A stretch of DNA of 64,000 nucleotides from Candidatus Gastranaerophilales bacterium (GCA_944324435.1 CALUWH010000002.1:62001-126000); one strand, 5' to 3'; counted from the stretch's first letter, positions 52,508 through 62,383 are shown. Program-made: numbers and translations. Notes: generated by a model from the sequence alone, not told the origin.

Positions 52508-52537
52508 GAACCTGCAAATATACTTCTCTGCAGGTTC
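52508..52537 (-). terminator. Hairpin in the leader of the AAA+ gene
   Basis: GAACCTGCA and TGCAGGTTC form a perfect 9-bp stem with a 12-nt loop. On the minus strand it is followed by ATTTATTTTATGAGG and then the ribosome-binding site. It could terminate, attenuate or simply stabilise the leader. Confidence 0.5.
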
Positions 52538-52708
52538 TCGTGATATAAAAAAGTGTGTGTGTAAACTATATCTCCTGCAGCTGCCGGTTCCAAATAAGGA
52601 GGTGCATCACAAATTTGACCACATGAACATTGTGTGACTTTGATAGTAAATTTAGTTTGTTGTTGAAAATAGTCAATTAATGAACCCCTAATCTGATTTA
52701 TGGTGTTC

Positions 52709-52737
52709 ATAGTACACTATTTTTTTAAACTTGTCAA
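52709..52737 (-). promoter_or_regulatory. Consensus promoter upstream of the AAA+ gene
   Basis: On the minus strand TTGACA (52737-52732), 17-bp spacer, TACTAT (52714-52709). +1 is expected near 52702, giving a leader of about 217 nt before the AAA+ start. A 71-codon frame beginning at 52710 would start inside the -10 box and is therefore not accepted. Confidence 0.7.
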
Positions 52738-52749
52738 TAGTAAAGAGTT

Positions 52750-54369
<1,620 letters not shown>

Positions 54370-54427
54370 TTAACAATTAACCCTTTTTCCTTCTATTTGC
54401 CAAGAGAGAGGATGTATTACCCACTAA

Positions 54428-54454
54428 AAAAAGAGGGCAGTTAACCCTCTTTTT
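54428..54454 (-). terminator. Intrinsic terminator of gatC
   Basis: AAAAAGAGGG and CCCTCTTTTT, 7-nt loop, overlapping the gatC stop codon and followed by T-rich sequence on the minus strand. Confidence 0.85.
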
Positions 54455-54734
54455 AATTTATCTTAGGAACTCTGAAAAATCCGTTCTCCTCAAGGGGGGC
54501 ATTTTTCATAAGTTCTTCTTTGGTCTGTTCGTAGTAAACTTCATCTTCTCGCATAACATTAACGAAGTCAATTGCGTGTGCCATTGGTTCAACATTTGAT
54601 GTATCGACTTCATTCATTGCATCAACATGCTTCAATACATCACCCAATTGCTTTGTGAATTTTTCTTTTTCTTCTTCCGTTAATTCCAAACGAGCCAGTT
54701 TTGCTACGTGTTCTACATCTTTTATTGTAATCAT
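54453..54734 (-). CDS. gatC: Asp-tRNA(Asn)/Glu-tRNA(Gln) amidotransferase subunit C
   Basis: 93 aa, the small subunit that holds GatA and GatB together. Recognised by MITIKDVEHVAKLARLELTE, EEKEKFTKQLGDVLKHVDAM, then EVDTSNVEPMAHAIDFVNVM and RVPKIN near the end. The gatA gene is 15 kb away on the opposite strand. TGGAGT precedes the ATG. Confidence 0.95.
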   Translation of the reverse strand: MITIKDVEHVAKLARLELTEEEKEKFTKQLGDVLKHVDAMNEVDTSNVEPMAHAIDFVNVMREDEVYYEQTKEELMKNAPLEENGFFRVPKIN

Positions 54735-54847
54735 AATTTTCGTACTCCAATACAGAAAATACTAACATAAAAAAACACCCTCGTAAACAAAAATTTTATA
54801 TAAGTATTTAAACAAGAAAAAAAGACGCAGACTCTTTGACGGAGAGT

Positions 54848-55261
54848 TTACCGACTCTTTTTTTTACTTACTTTTTCTAAGACTTCGTCAAAACTCACAA
54901 TGGGTTCAAGCCGGTATCCGCAGCCGTCTGCAAGAGTTCCGCCCATCATGAATAATTCTTCCTGAGGGTATCGTCTGCATATTCCGGGACGTTTTTTATG
55001 AATCTTGCATTTATTAGTTTCTTTATCGAGATTCATGCACTCAAAAACAAGACCCGTCTCATCTTTGTCGACTATTTTGAGATAAGTATAAAACGGATGG
55101 AGTTTTTGCAATTTTTTAAATTCTTCTTCTGTCTGGATTACGTTTTTATGTTTTACATAAATCTTTTGGCAGCACCTGCCGCAGGCATTACAAGAGCCTG
55201 CCCTATAGTATTTTTTTCGTAAAACATAAAGGTAAAAGAATTTTTTTATTTTTTTAAGCAT
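54848..55261 (-). CDS. YkgJ-type cysteine-cluster protein
   Basis: 137 aa. The Cys-rich motif SCNACGRCCQKIYV at the N-terminus and the later CKIHKKRPGICRRYP, with FECMNLD between, are the metal-chelating cluster of the UPF0153/YkgJ family (zinc or iron ligand Cys). The N-terminus is basic and aromatic (MLKKIKKFFYLYVLRKKYY) and may sit at the membrane. Its ATG lies inside the last codons of the TPR gene (8-nt overlap), so it is translationally coupled to it. Confidence 0.85.
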   Translation of the reverse strand: MLKKIKKFFYLYVLRKKYYRAGSCNACGRCCQKIYVKHKNVIQTEEEFKKLQKLHPFYTYLKIVDKDETGLVFECMNLDKETNKCKIHKKRPGICRRYPQEELFMMGGTLADGCGYRLEPIVSFDEVLEKVSKKKSR

Positions 55262-56435
55262 CAGAAACTCGTGATTTTGCTAATTTGTATTCAGGTGAAT
55301 TTACATCGGAAAAAAGCAGGATTTTGGAGAAATATTTTTTTGCATTCAAAATATCACCGTTCGCATACAAAACACGACCTCGCTGAAGGCACGTATTAAT
55401 TATTCTCTCTTCAGGATTCAGAAAAGATTTTAAGGTCGCTATTCGTTCACCAAGTTTATCTTCAAGTTTATTATTTAATATCAAACAGTTTTCATATTCC
55501 ATTAACGCAAGATGATAATTGTTATTATCATAATATTTATCGGCCCATTCTTTATGTCCTTTATAGCTGAAATCATCAAATGAAGCATCAAGTTCCTGTA
55601 TTGTTTTCATCGCCCTCAGGTATTCGGACTGTTTATTTAATACAAGTGGTGCTATACGTCTCAGAGTGCAATATGCTGCTGTGTAATCTCCCAAATTAAT
55701 AAATACCGAAGCAAGTTTATGCAGGACATCCAAAGACTTGTTGTCTATACAAAACGCTTGTTTTAAATATATCATTGCATGCATTGAATCGTTCTCGTTA
55801 AGATATGTTCTACCGAGAAGGTAATTTATATCAAAATTGGTTGGCGCGTTCTTTTCCGCAAATTCAAGGTATTCTATTGCCCCCTTGTTATTAGCCATAT
55901 TAAGCGCAATTTGCCCTCGCTGCATAAACTCCAATGCCGTGCTTTTACATTTATCGATGCTCTGTTTTATGGTATTATATGAATTTCCTCTGTCTTTTGC
56001 GTATTTTAAATATTTATCATAGAAAAAAAATGCCTGAAACTTCATGCCTTTTGTGAAGTATGAAGTTGCTAAATTAAGACAAACGGCTTCATCATCGGGT
56101 TTATAGGCATAATAGTATGACCAGTTTTCAATAGCATTTTTCAAATCCTTACGCTTAAAGAAGATGTTGCCGATGTAAAGATAAGAAGAATTTTTAAAAT
56201 TCTCCAGACCGATTGATTTTTTGAAATACTCTTCTGCAGCTAAAAGATTATTAAGTTTGTAATAACATCTTCCGATTTCATAATAAAGCCTGTATGAGGT
56301 GCTCATATTGAGCATGCCTAAGTACAGGTTTAATGCTTCGTTGTATTTGCCTTTGCTGTAATGATTTTTTGCAGCTTCCAGTTTTTTATTCTCTATATCA
56401 GAATTATCTTGAACATAATAATCAGACGATACCAT
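55254..56435 (-). CDS. TPR repeat protein
   Basis: 393 aa. At least six tetratricopeptide-like repeats are visible, for example AKNHYSKGKYNEALNLYLGM, YEIGRCYYKLNNLLAAEEYF, YIGNIFFKRKDLKNAIENWS and INYLLGRTYLNENDSMHAMI. No signal peptide; cytoplasmic scaffold presumed. There is no Shine-Dalgarno sequence before the ATG, but TAAAAT lies 6 nt upstream of it on the minus strand, so it may be leaderless. Followed by and coupled to the YkgJ-type gene. Confidence 0.85.
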   Translation of the reverse strand: MVSSDYYVQDNSDIENKKLEAAKNHYSKGKYNEALNLYLGMLNMSTSYRLYYEIGRCYYKLNNLLAAEEYFKKSIGLENFKNSSYLYIGNIFFKRKDLKNAIENWSYYYAYKPDDEAVCLNLATSYFTKGMKFQAFFFYDKYLKYAKDRGNSYNTIKQSIDKCKSTALEFMQRGQIALNMANNKGAIEYLEFAEKNAPTNFDINYLLGRTYLNENDSMHAMIYLKQAFCIDNKSLDVLHKLASVFINLGDYTAAYCTLRRIAPLVLNKQSEYLRAMKTIQELDASFDDFSYKGHKEWADKYYDNNNYHLALMEYENCLILNNKLEDKLGERIATLKSFLNPEERIINTCLQRGRVLYANGDILNAKKYFSKILLFSDVNSPEYKLAKSRVSDA

Positions 56436-56453
56436 GGCTGTATTTTACCACAT

Positions 56454-56801
56454 TTACAGCTCTAAATCATCCCAAAGTTTAGAATTTGTTACAAGACTCG
56501 ATAAAACGTCGTCCTCAAAAACATCCACAACCCCGTCTTTAAAGAGCTTATCCATTTTTTCTAAATGTGAATTGTCTTCAGGATCACTTATTGCAATTTT
56601 TGTAAACTTATTTATATCTAAATCTCTCTGAAACAATTCCATTGCATTTGAAGATATTTCAGATTTATCAACATAAGGATTTACGGCATATCCGTTCTTT
56701 TGCAAATTTGCTCGAACTGCTGCAAGATTAATTATATTGCTCGCATTATCTAATTGAGAGTTATAGAAAGTATTTCCGCTATCATTAATATTATTGAACA
56801 T
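56454..56801 (-). CDS. 115-aa hypothetical protein with EISSNAM motif
   Basis: Polar and helical: MFNNINDSGNTFYNSQLDNA, ASNIINLAAVRANLQKNGYA, VDKSEISSNAMELFQRDLDI. The KSEISSNAM segment parallels TVEISAEAM of the 64-aa protein at 48482 and resembles the segment found in FlgM-like and other flagellar small proteins, though no flagellar gene is in the window. Located upstream of the TPR gene on the same strand (18-nt gap). Weak TTAGGG upstream of the start. Confidence 0.5.
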   Translation of the reverse strand: MFNNINDSGNTFYNSQLDNASNIINLAAVRANLQKNGYAVNPYVDKSEISSNAMELFQRDLDINKFTKIAISDPEDNSHLEKMDKLFKDGVVDVFEDDVLSSLVTNSKLWDDLEL

Positions 56802-56889
56802 GAGACCCTAATCTCCCCAATTATTTTTCTTTTATTATTATACAATTGGGCGATTTTGTTATCAACCGTTTAAACGATATTTTTCAACA

Positions 56890-58107
56890 TTAGATAAGAA
56901 TTTGTGTACCAAGCATGATTCTGTGTGAATCTTTTGCTGCATCGTTCTGACAGAATATATAATTTAATATTAATCTCAAGCCCTGACCTTTTATAAAGTA
57001 GTTAAGACCAACTGTATATTCTCTTTGATTATTATTTGCAATTTCCCTGTTCGGGTCAAACTCGTCATATCTTGCAATAATTTGAAGTTTTTTAGTTAAC
57101 ATATATCCTAAAGTCGCATAAAAACCGCTTGCATGCTTATCAGTTGAAAATCCGGAAGGACCGTTATATCCGTTAGCCTGTGCCCATTCAAAATTTGCCA
57201 TAAACCGCTTGTAATCATACTGGATATGAGCACCAACTACACAAAAGTTATTATCTCTGTGTCCGGCATCCATGCTGCCGCCTATAAGTAATTTGCCGTA
57301 TTTACCATCTGTTTTGCCGAGGGGTTTCAAATCAACTCTGCCTATAAATTCTGCGCCCGGAAAAAATTCCTGAAAATATGTATCAGAACTATATACACCG
57401 AAATCATAGCCCAAAAGACTGTAATCGCCGGATATACGAGCACCTAATTTACGTACCGTACCGAAGTTTCTGGAGATTTGTGAACGAGCCAAAAACGGCA
57501 GTACAAACGGGCCATAAGCACCTTCCATTCCGACCGGCGGACGAGTATGCCCTACCATTATTCTATGGTGAGGAATCTTATTGGTTGCAATATACATATC
57601 CGCAAAAAGATTCTGAATAACGTTCCTTTCCGAATACGGTGAAACATTAATCATAACTCGAAAATCTGCATTATTATTCTTTAAATAACCATCAAAACCT
57701 ACATTAATGGTGTTAATATCATAATGATTAGTTGTGTGTTCTGTGCCAACACCTTCTGAAAAGTTTAAGCCAATATCGCCATTGTATCCTGCCCACAATT
57801 GAGTTCTGTCCCAGATGGAATCTTCATCAAATTTATGGGTTAAAACATTTTCCAAAAGATATGTGGGTTTATCATATTTATCTACTTCCAGATGATAAAC
57901 ATCCTGAAGCTTTTCCTTTAGAGTCTTATCCTCAGGAGCTTTCTCTTCTGAAATCGAAACCGCTTGAGGAACTTCAACCTCTTCTTCTACATTTTCTAAA
58001 ACAACCTCTTCTAAATTATTTTCTTTAGGCGCATTCTTGGCCGCATATACTGGGGTTGCTAATACAAATATTAAAGCTATTAATGCCGGTAAAATCTTCT
58101 TTCTCAT
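56890..58107 (-). CDS. Outer-membrane porin, O/P (phosphate-selective porin-like) type
   Basis: 405 aa from ATG 58107. Signal peptide MRKKILPALIALIFVLATPV, cleaved after VYA. An acidic linker of about 60 residues follows, then a beta-barrel rich in alternating aromatic strands (MVGHTRPPVGMEGAYGPFVL, ISGDYSLLGYDFGVYSSDTY, YTVGLNYFIKGQGLRLILNY, HRIMLGTQILI at the end). The pattern matches porin O/P proteins of Gram-negative bacteria; the C-terminus ends in I rather than F. Presence of a porin implies an outer membrane. No ribosome-binding site is evident. Confidence 0.82.
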   Translation of the reverse strand: MRKKILPALIALIFVLATPVYAAKNAPKENNLEEVVLENVEEEVEVPQAVSISEEKAPEDKTLKEKLQDVYHLEVDKYDKPTYLLENVLTHKFDEDSIWDRTQLWAGYNGDIGLNFSEGVGTEHTTNHYDINTINVGFDGYLKNNNADFRVMINVSPYSERNVIQNLFADMYIATNKIPHHRIMVGHTRPPVGMEGAYGPFVLPFLARSQISRNFGTVRKLGARISGDYSLLGYDFGVYSSDTYFQEFFPGAEFIGRVDLKPLGKTDGKYGKLLIGGSMDAGHRDNNFCVVGAHIQYDYKRFMANFEWAQANGYNGPSGFSTDKHASGFYATLGYMLTKKLQIIARYDEFDPNREIANNNQREYTVGLNYFIKGQGLRLILNYIFCQNDAAKDSHRIMLGTQILI

Positions 58108-58130
58108 AACTATATTCTTATATATACCAT

Positions 58131-58172
58131 AAAAAAAGACCAACTCTTAAAACCTAAGAGCCGGTCTTTTTT
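58131..58172 (-). terminator. Terminator of the formate/nitrite transporter gene
   Basis: AAAAAAGACC and GGTCTTTTTT enclose an inner CTCTTA/TAAGAG stem, followed by T-rich sequence on the minus strand. Confidence 0.8.
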
Positions 58173-58179
58173 ACTTAGA

Positions 58180-59049
58180 TTATTCGTGATGTCTGCGTTC
58201 TTCTCTTAAGTAAGCAGTCCAGAAGAGCAGAACTACAAATACAAATGCTCCAACAATATTTCCGAGTGTTACAGGTAGCAAGTTGTGAACAAAGAAACCT
58301 TTCCAAGTCATTGTTGCAAGCTGGTCAGGAGTCAAACCTGATGCTGCTACTATTCCTGGGAAGTGTTTCATTAATATTCCATTAGGAATGAAGAACATAT
58401 TTGCAACACTGTGTTCGTAGCCTGATGCAACGAATGTCATTATTGGGAAGAATATTGCAAAAATCTTACCAATAACACGTTTTGAAGTTGATGCCATAAA
58501 TATTGCTAAGCATACAAGCCAGTTACATAAAATACCTCTGAAGAAGGCTTCTGTAAAGGTTAAATTAATTTTACTAAAAGCGGTTTGCATAGCAGTTACT
58601 CCAACAGCGTCTCCGCCGTTATGCCCCATGCCGGCAAAATAAACCAGAGCTGCAAGGAGGATAGAGCCGATAAAGTTTGCAATATAAACTACTGTCCAGC
58701 TTCTCAAAAGCTTCATAAGGCTGATTTTCTTTTCTAATACAGCAAATGTCATCATAACATTACCGGTAAATAGCTCTGCTCCTGTGAGTGTAACTAACAT
58801 CAAGCCTGTAGCAAAGGTCATTGCTCCGATAAGTTTTGTGAAGCCCCAGCCCATATTAGAATCGCCGGTCATTACTGTTAATGATACCTGGGCACCAAAT
58901 GCGATAAATGCACCTGCTGCTATAGCAAGTGTAAACATTTTTGTTTTACTGTAATCAGCCTTTCCTGTCATTACGTTGTCGCTTATTTCATGTACGGTTG
59001 CGCTTGGCGTAAGACTATCGACGGTGGAAATTACCTTTTCTTCTTCCAT
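58180..59049 (-). CDS. Formate/nitrite transporter (FNT) family channel
   Basis: 289 aa from ATG 59049 (ATAGGAGAAAAG upstream). Six transmembrane segments. FNT signatures: AGAFIAFGAQVSLTV, the GAELFTGN motif of the omega loop, RGILCNWLVCLAIFMA, ASGYEHSVANMFFIP and LGNIVGAFVFVVLLFW. Pentameric inner-membrane channel for formate, nitrite or a related monovalent anion; which one cannot be told. No pyruvate formate-lyase gene is adjacent. Monocistronic with its own terminator. Confidence 0.93.
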   Translation of the reverse strand: MEEEKVISTVDSLTPSATVHEISDNVMTGKADYSKTKMFTLAIAAGAFIAFGAQVSLTVMTGDSNMGWGFTKLIGAMTFATGLMLVTLTGAELFTGNVMMTFAVLEKKISLMKLLRSWTVVYIANFIGSILLAALVYFAGMGHNGGDAVGVTAMQTAFSKINLTFTEAFFRGILCNWLVCLAIFMASTSKRVIGKIFAIFFPIMTFVASGYEHSVANMFFIPNGILMKHFPGIVAASGLTPDQLATMTWKGFFVHNLLPVTLGNIVGAFVFVVLLFWTAYLREERRHHE

Positions 59050-59354
59050 TTTCTTTTCTCCTATTGTATATTTAAAAAACTGCTCTTCGGGCAATACAAA
59101 TTTAATGCTAAATCCAACGAACAGGAATTTATGCTAAGCTTTTATATTTGACTATTTATATCTTCATAATTTTGTATTACTTTTTAATGTTCACTTGAAA
59201 CATTTGCTTCCCAAAAAGAAGTTTTAGTCCGTACTTGATAATATCACCTGAATATTTAAATGTAAAGAGGGTAAATATTAACTAGTATAGCGTACGCAAA
59301 ATATTGAATTTTCCTGCACACTGTAAAAACCCTAAAACCTATTTTAAAAAGGTC
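59050..59354. other. Intergenic region between FNT gene and fabG
   Basis: About 300 AT-rich bases with no ORF of note. It should contain the FNT promoter on the minus strand. Nothing else is recognised. Confidence 0.5.
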
Positions 59355-59364
59355 TTAGGGTTTT
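59326..59364 (-). terminator. Terminator of fabG
   Basis: AAAACCCTAA and TTAGGGTTTT, with ACCT/AGGT inside, form a long stem 38 nt past the fabG stop. On the minus strand it is followed by TTTACAG. Confidence 0.75.
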
Positions 59365-59402
59365 AATCAAATAGTAATTACAGCCGTATTATCAAATTTA
59401 GA

Positions 59403-60134
59403 TTAAATCATCAAACCGCCTGCTACTTCGATTGCCTGACCGGTTACGTAATCAGTATCAAGTGCTAAGAACTTAACAACTTTTGCGATATCTTCAGGCG
59501 TACCGAGTCTCTTCATCGGAATAGCTTTCAAGTATTCATCGATGTTAGCCAAATCGTGTGTCATAGCTGTTTGAATAAAGCCTGGGCATACTGCGTTTAC
59601 TCTGATGCCGCGAGAACCAAATTCTTTTGCCAAAGTTTGAGTTAAGCCGATAAGACCTGCTTTTGAAGCTGAGTAGTTTGCTTGTCCTGCGTTGCCGTGA
59701 CGGCCTACTATACTTGACATATTGATGATTGAACCTTGACGAGCTTTCATCATATATTTGATTACGGCGTGTGTTACGCAGTAAGCGCTTGTCAGGTTAA
59801 TCTTAATAACTCTTTCCCATTGCTCCATATCCATTCTTATGAACAGGCCGTCTTTTGTAATCCCTGCATTGTTTAATAAGATGTCGATTTTACCGTGCTC
59901 TGCAATCATCTTATCAACATTTTCCTGTACAGCTTTATCATCTGAAACATCAAAGCTGTAGAAATAAGCATTAACACCGCAAGCCTTGATTTCATCCAAA
60001 GCCGGTTGGGCTTTTTCTGCGTCGCAGATGTCGTTGATGATAATGTCGCATCCTGCTTTTGCAAGTTCAATTGCGCAAGCTAAACCAATTCCTCTTGAAC
60101 CGCCCGTAATTAAAGCAATTTTTCTTTCTGTCAT
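59403..60134 (-). CDS. fabG: 3-oxoacyl-[acyl-carrier-protein] reductase
   Basis: 243 aa, SDR family. ALITGGSRGIGLACAIELAK cofactor motif, NNAGITKDGLFIRM, INMSSIVGRHGNAGQANYSA with the S-Y-K triad (YSASKAG), and VNAVCPGFIQTAMTHDL. It reduces the 3-keto group in fatty-acid elongation. Same strand as fabD and fabH but separated from fabD by 1.3 kb holding an ORF6N gene and repeats. AAGGAGA before ATG. Confidence 0.94.
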   Translation of the reverse strand: MTERKIALITGGSRGIGLACAIELAKAGCDIIINDICDAEKAQPALDEIKACGVNAYFYSFDVSDDKAVQENVDKMIAEHGKIDILLNNAGITKDGLFIRMDMEQWERVIKINLTSAYCVTHAVIKYMMKARQGSIINMSSIVGRHGNAGQANYSASKAGLIGLTQTLAKEFGSRGIRVNAVCPGFIQTAMTHDLANIDEYLKAIPMKRLGTPEDIAKVVKFLALDTDYVTGQAIEVAGGLMI

Positions 60135-60398
60135 TAATCTTCTCCTTATTTTAAATTTTTGTTGGGATTTCCCAACCTATGTCTATTCTACCATATTCCC
60201 TCTCCAACGAGGAGGGTTATTGCTGTCGGTTGGGCATACTTGCCCAACGATAACCAATCGTTATACTTGATTTTTGTAAGATTCCGAAACAAGTTCGGGA
60301 TGACAAGTTTTATATTCAATTTTCAATTTTTGTCAGGCGGTGCCTGACCTACGTCTATTCTGTTGTGTACCCTCTCCTCTCAGGAGAGGGTTAGGGTG
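60135..60398. repeat. Dispersed-repeat block downstream of the ORF6N gene
   Basis: Contains GTTGGGCA-N4-TGCCCAAC (60229-60248), then a stretch from 60249 recurring at 60999, a CCGAAACAAGTTCGGG-type hairpin, GTCAGGC-N3-GCCTGAC (60332-60348) and a CCCTCTCC/GGAGAGGG hairpin near 60370. These are the same modules found on the other side of the ORF6N gene. Confidence 0.85.
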
Positions 60399-60914
60399 CT
60401 ATACCTTAAACCCAATGTCAACAGGTTTTGTCCTGTCCATAAGTAAATCTATTGCTTCATAGATTTTTCTTATGTCTGTATCGTTATCCTTACAGTGTTC
60501 CATAAAATACTTCTCTAAGTCAAGCAATCTTTGTCCGAATTCTTTGCTATCCAGCGCCCATTGTCGCAACTTGACGAACGTCCGCATAATTTGAATATTA
60601 ACCTCAACCGCCCTTTTGCTTCTTAAAACACCGGAAAGCATCGCAACTCCCTGTTCCGTGAAAGCGTAAGGAAGATATTGTCTGCCGCCGCCTTTGGGTG
60701 AGGTGCCAATTTGGCACCTCACCCTTAAAGCTTCCCATTCCTCACTTGTAAGCTGAAAAACAAAATCTTCCGGAAAACGTTCCCTATTACGTTTTACTGC
60801 CCTATTTAGATTTTTTGTTTCAACTTCATACAAATCTGCAAGCTCAAAGTCAAGCATAACCTTTTGCCCACGAATTTCGTATATTAGATTTTTGATTAAT
60901 ACTAAACTATCCAT
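60399..60914 (-). CDS. ORF6N domain protein
   Basis: 171 aa. The ORF6N domain is at the N-terminus: IYEIRGQKVMLDFELADLYE, TKNLNRAVKRNRERFPEDFV, FQLTSEEWEALR, YLPYAFTEQGVAMLSGVLRS. A helical C-terminal extension follows (IQIMRTFVKLRQWALDSKEF). The domain is typical of phage and mobile-element DNA-binding proteins (KilA-N relatives). No ribosome-binding site is clear. The coding sequence contains a 14-bp-arm palindrome (60696-60724). Direct repeats flank it and it divides the fab cluster, so it is likely a late insertion. Confidence 0.88.
   Translation of the reverse strand: MDSLVLIKNLIYEIRGQKVMLDFELADLYEVETKNLNRAVKRNRERFPEDFVFQLTSEEWEALRVRCQIGTSPKGGGRQYLPYAFTEQGVAMLSGVLRSKRAVEVNIQIMRTFVKLRQWALDSKEFGQRLLDLEKYFMEHCKDNDTDIRKIYEAIDLLMDRTKPVDIGFKV
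60696..60724. repeat. Perfect palindrome inside the ORF6N gene
   Basis: GGGTGAGGTGCCAA and TTGGCACCTCACCC, 14-bp arms with a single T between. It encodes RCQIGTSP-type residues in a variable loop of the ORF6N domain. Confidence 0.9.
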
Positions 60915-61206
60915 TTTGTTTTAAGTTTCTGTCAGGCGGTGCCTGACCTACTTCTATTCTGTTGTGTTCCCTCTGTCTGTTGGGCCTACCTGCCCAACGA
61001 TAACCAATCGTTATACTTGATTTTTGTAAGATTCCGAAACAAGTTCCACAACTGTCCCAGATAAATGATTTTGTCATGCTGAACTCGGTTCAGCATCTTA
61101 CCAGTGTGGCGTTATACTTGCTTTTTGGTAAGATCCCGAAACAAGTTCGGGATGACAAGTTTTATATTCAATTTTCAATTTTTGTCAGGCGGTGCCTGAC
61201 CTACGT
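60915..61206. repeat. Dispersed-repeat block upstream of the ORF6N gene
   Basis: Contains GTCAGGC-N3-GCCTGAC at 60931-60947 and again at 61184-61200. Between them are GTTGGGC-N6-GCCCAAC (60979-60998), the shared downstream stretch from 60999, GCTGAACTCGGTTCAGC at about 61078-61094, and a CCCGAAACAAGTTCGGG hairpin near 61135. No ORF in it looks real. Confidence 0.85.
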
Positions 61207-61404
61207 CTATTTTTTAACGAGCTGTCTAAAAAAATCTTTTACCCCTTCTTTTACCCCTTCCAATACAGATTTTTTACCAAAATCTTGAATTACTTTTTTC
61301 ATCATTTTCATATCAGCTTTGCGGCCTTGTGAAAGATAAAGATTCCTTGGCTGAACCTGTCTCCGGTATATCTCTGTATTCGGTGTAATTTTAGACACTC
61401 TCAT
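61207..61404 (-). CDS. 65-aa basic hypothetical protein
   Basis: Begins MRVSKITPNTEIYRRQVQPR and ends GVKEGVKDFFRQLVKK; strongly basic, with an amphipathic C-terminal helix. The start has AGGCGGTCAGG upstream and lies 10 nt after the fabD stop on the same strand. The 3' end runs into the repeat block, so it may be a truncated gene. Not recognised. Confidence 0.45.
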   Translation of the reverse strand: MRVSKITPNTEIYRRQVQPRNLYLSQGRKADMKMMKKVIQDFGKKSVLEGVKEGVKDFFRQLVKK

Positions 61405-61414
61405 CCTGACCGCC

Positions 61415-62362
61415 TTATACTCCTGCCATTTGTTCTTTTAAAGCGGAAATTGTCGCTTCTAGAGAAGCTTTATCGAATACGTTATAAACAGTTGCTTCCG
61501 GTGCAATTTTTTTGTTCAGTCCTGCAAGAACTTTTCCGGGTCCGATTTCTACAAATGTATCAACACCTTCTGATGCCATTTTCTGGATTGTTTGCGTCCA
61601 GTATACTGATGATGAAATCTGTTTAGGCATTTTTGCCTTGAAATCATCAGCCTTTGTTGTAATATCCGCATCAACGTTAGTGATTACCGGAACTTTTGCG
61701 TCACTTAAATCAAAATCCTTAACAAAATCAACAAATTCTTTTGTAGCACCTTCCATATATTTAGAGTGGAAAGAACCAGAAACAGCGAGCGGAACAACTC
61801 TTCTGACGCCGTTTGCAAGAAGGTAATCTGAAGCTGCCTTGACTGCATTATCATCGCCTGTTATAACTACCTGGGCAGGAGAATTATAATTTGCAACATC
61901 AACATAGCCGACCTTTGAACCCTCTGCAAGACCAGCTTTAAGCTGTTCAACACTTGCGTTTAATACAGCTGCCATAGAGCCTGTTTGAACTTTGCTCATC
62001 AATTCCGCGCGTTTTTGGATTAATTTAAGCGTTGTTTTTAAATCCATAACGCCGCCTGCAAACATAGCACAGTATTCGCCTAAGCTGTGTCCGGCGACAA
62101 AATCCGGAGTTATGTCAATCTCGGATTTCAAAGCTTCCATAGCCGCAATTGACATAGTCACAATTGCAGGCTGAGTGTTAATTGTTTGTTTCAAATCTTC
62201 TTCCGGGCCTTCAAAAGATATTTTTGTAATACTTTTGCCTAATGTTGAATCAGCAGTATCAAAAACTGTTTTTGCTGCTTCAAAATTGTCATACAAATCT
62301 TTTCCCATGCCAACAGACTGTGAACCTTGTCCGGGAAACAAAAATGCAATTTTTTTAACCAT
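61415..62362 (-). CDS. fabD: Malonyl-CoA:ACP transacylase
   Basis: 315 aa. FLFPGQGSQSVGMGKDLYDN at the N-terminus, the nucleophile Ser in FVAGHSLGEYCAMFAGG, the substrate Arg in LIQKRAELM, and the catalytic His in VSGSFHSKYMEGA. It supplies malonyl-ACP to fatty-acid synthesis. Directly downstream of fabH (21-nt gap), so one operon. Start with AAGGAGTAT upstream. Confidence 0.96.
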   Translation of the reverse strand: MVKKIAFLFPGQGSQSVGMGKDLYDNFEAAKTVFDTADSTLGKSITKISFEGPEEDLKQTINTQPAIVTMSIAAMEALKSEIDITPDFVAGHSLGEYCAMFAGGVMDLKTTLKLIQKRAELMSKVQTGSMAAVLNASVEQLKAGLAEGSKVGYVDVANYNSPAQVVITGDDNAVKAASDYLLANGVRRVVPLAVSGSFHSKYMEGATKEFVDFVKDFDLSDAKVPVITNVDADITTKADDFKAKMPKQISSSVYWTQTIQKMASEGVDTFVEIGPGKVLAGLNKKIAPEATVYNVFDKASLEATISALKEQMAGV

Positions 62363-62383
62363 TTTTATACTCCTTATCTAAAT

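Noticed and set aside
52495-52710. 71-codon minus-strand ORF upstream of the AAA+ gene
   Set aside because: Its ATG lies inside a near-consensus -10 box, so the transcript would start after it. No Shine-Dalgarno sequence. Treated as leader RNA.
61076-61288. 70-codon plus-strand ORF in the repeat block
   Set aside because: Translation of dispersed repeats, with no ribosome-binding site or protein-like composition.
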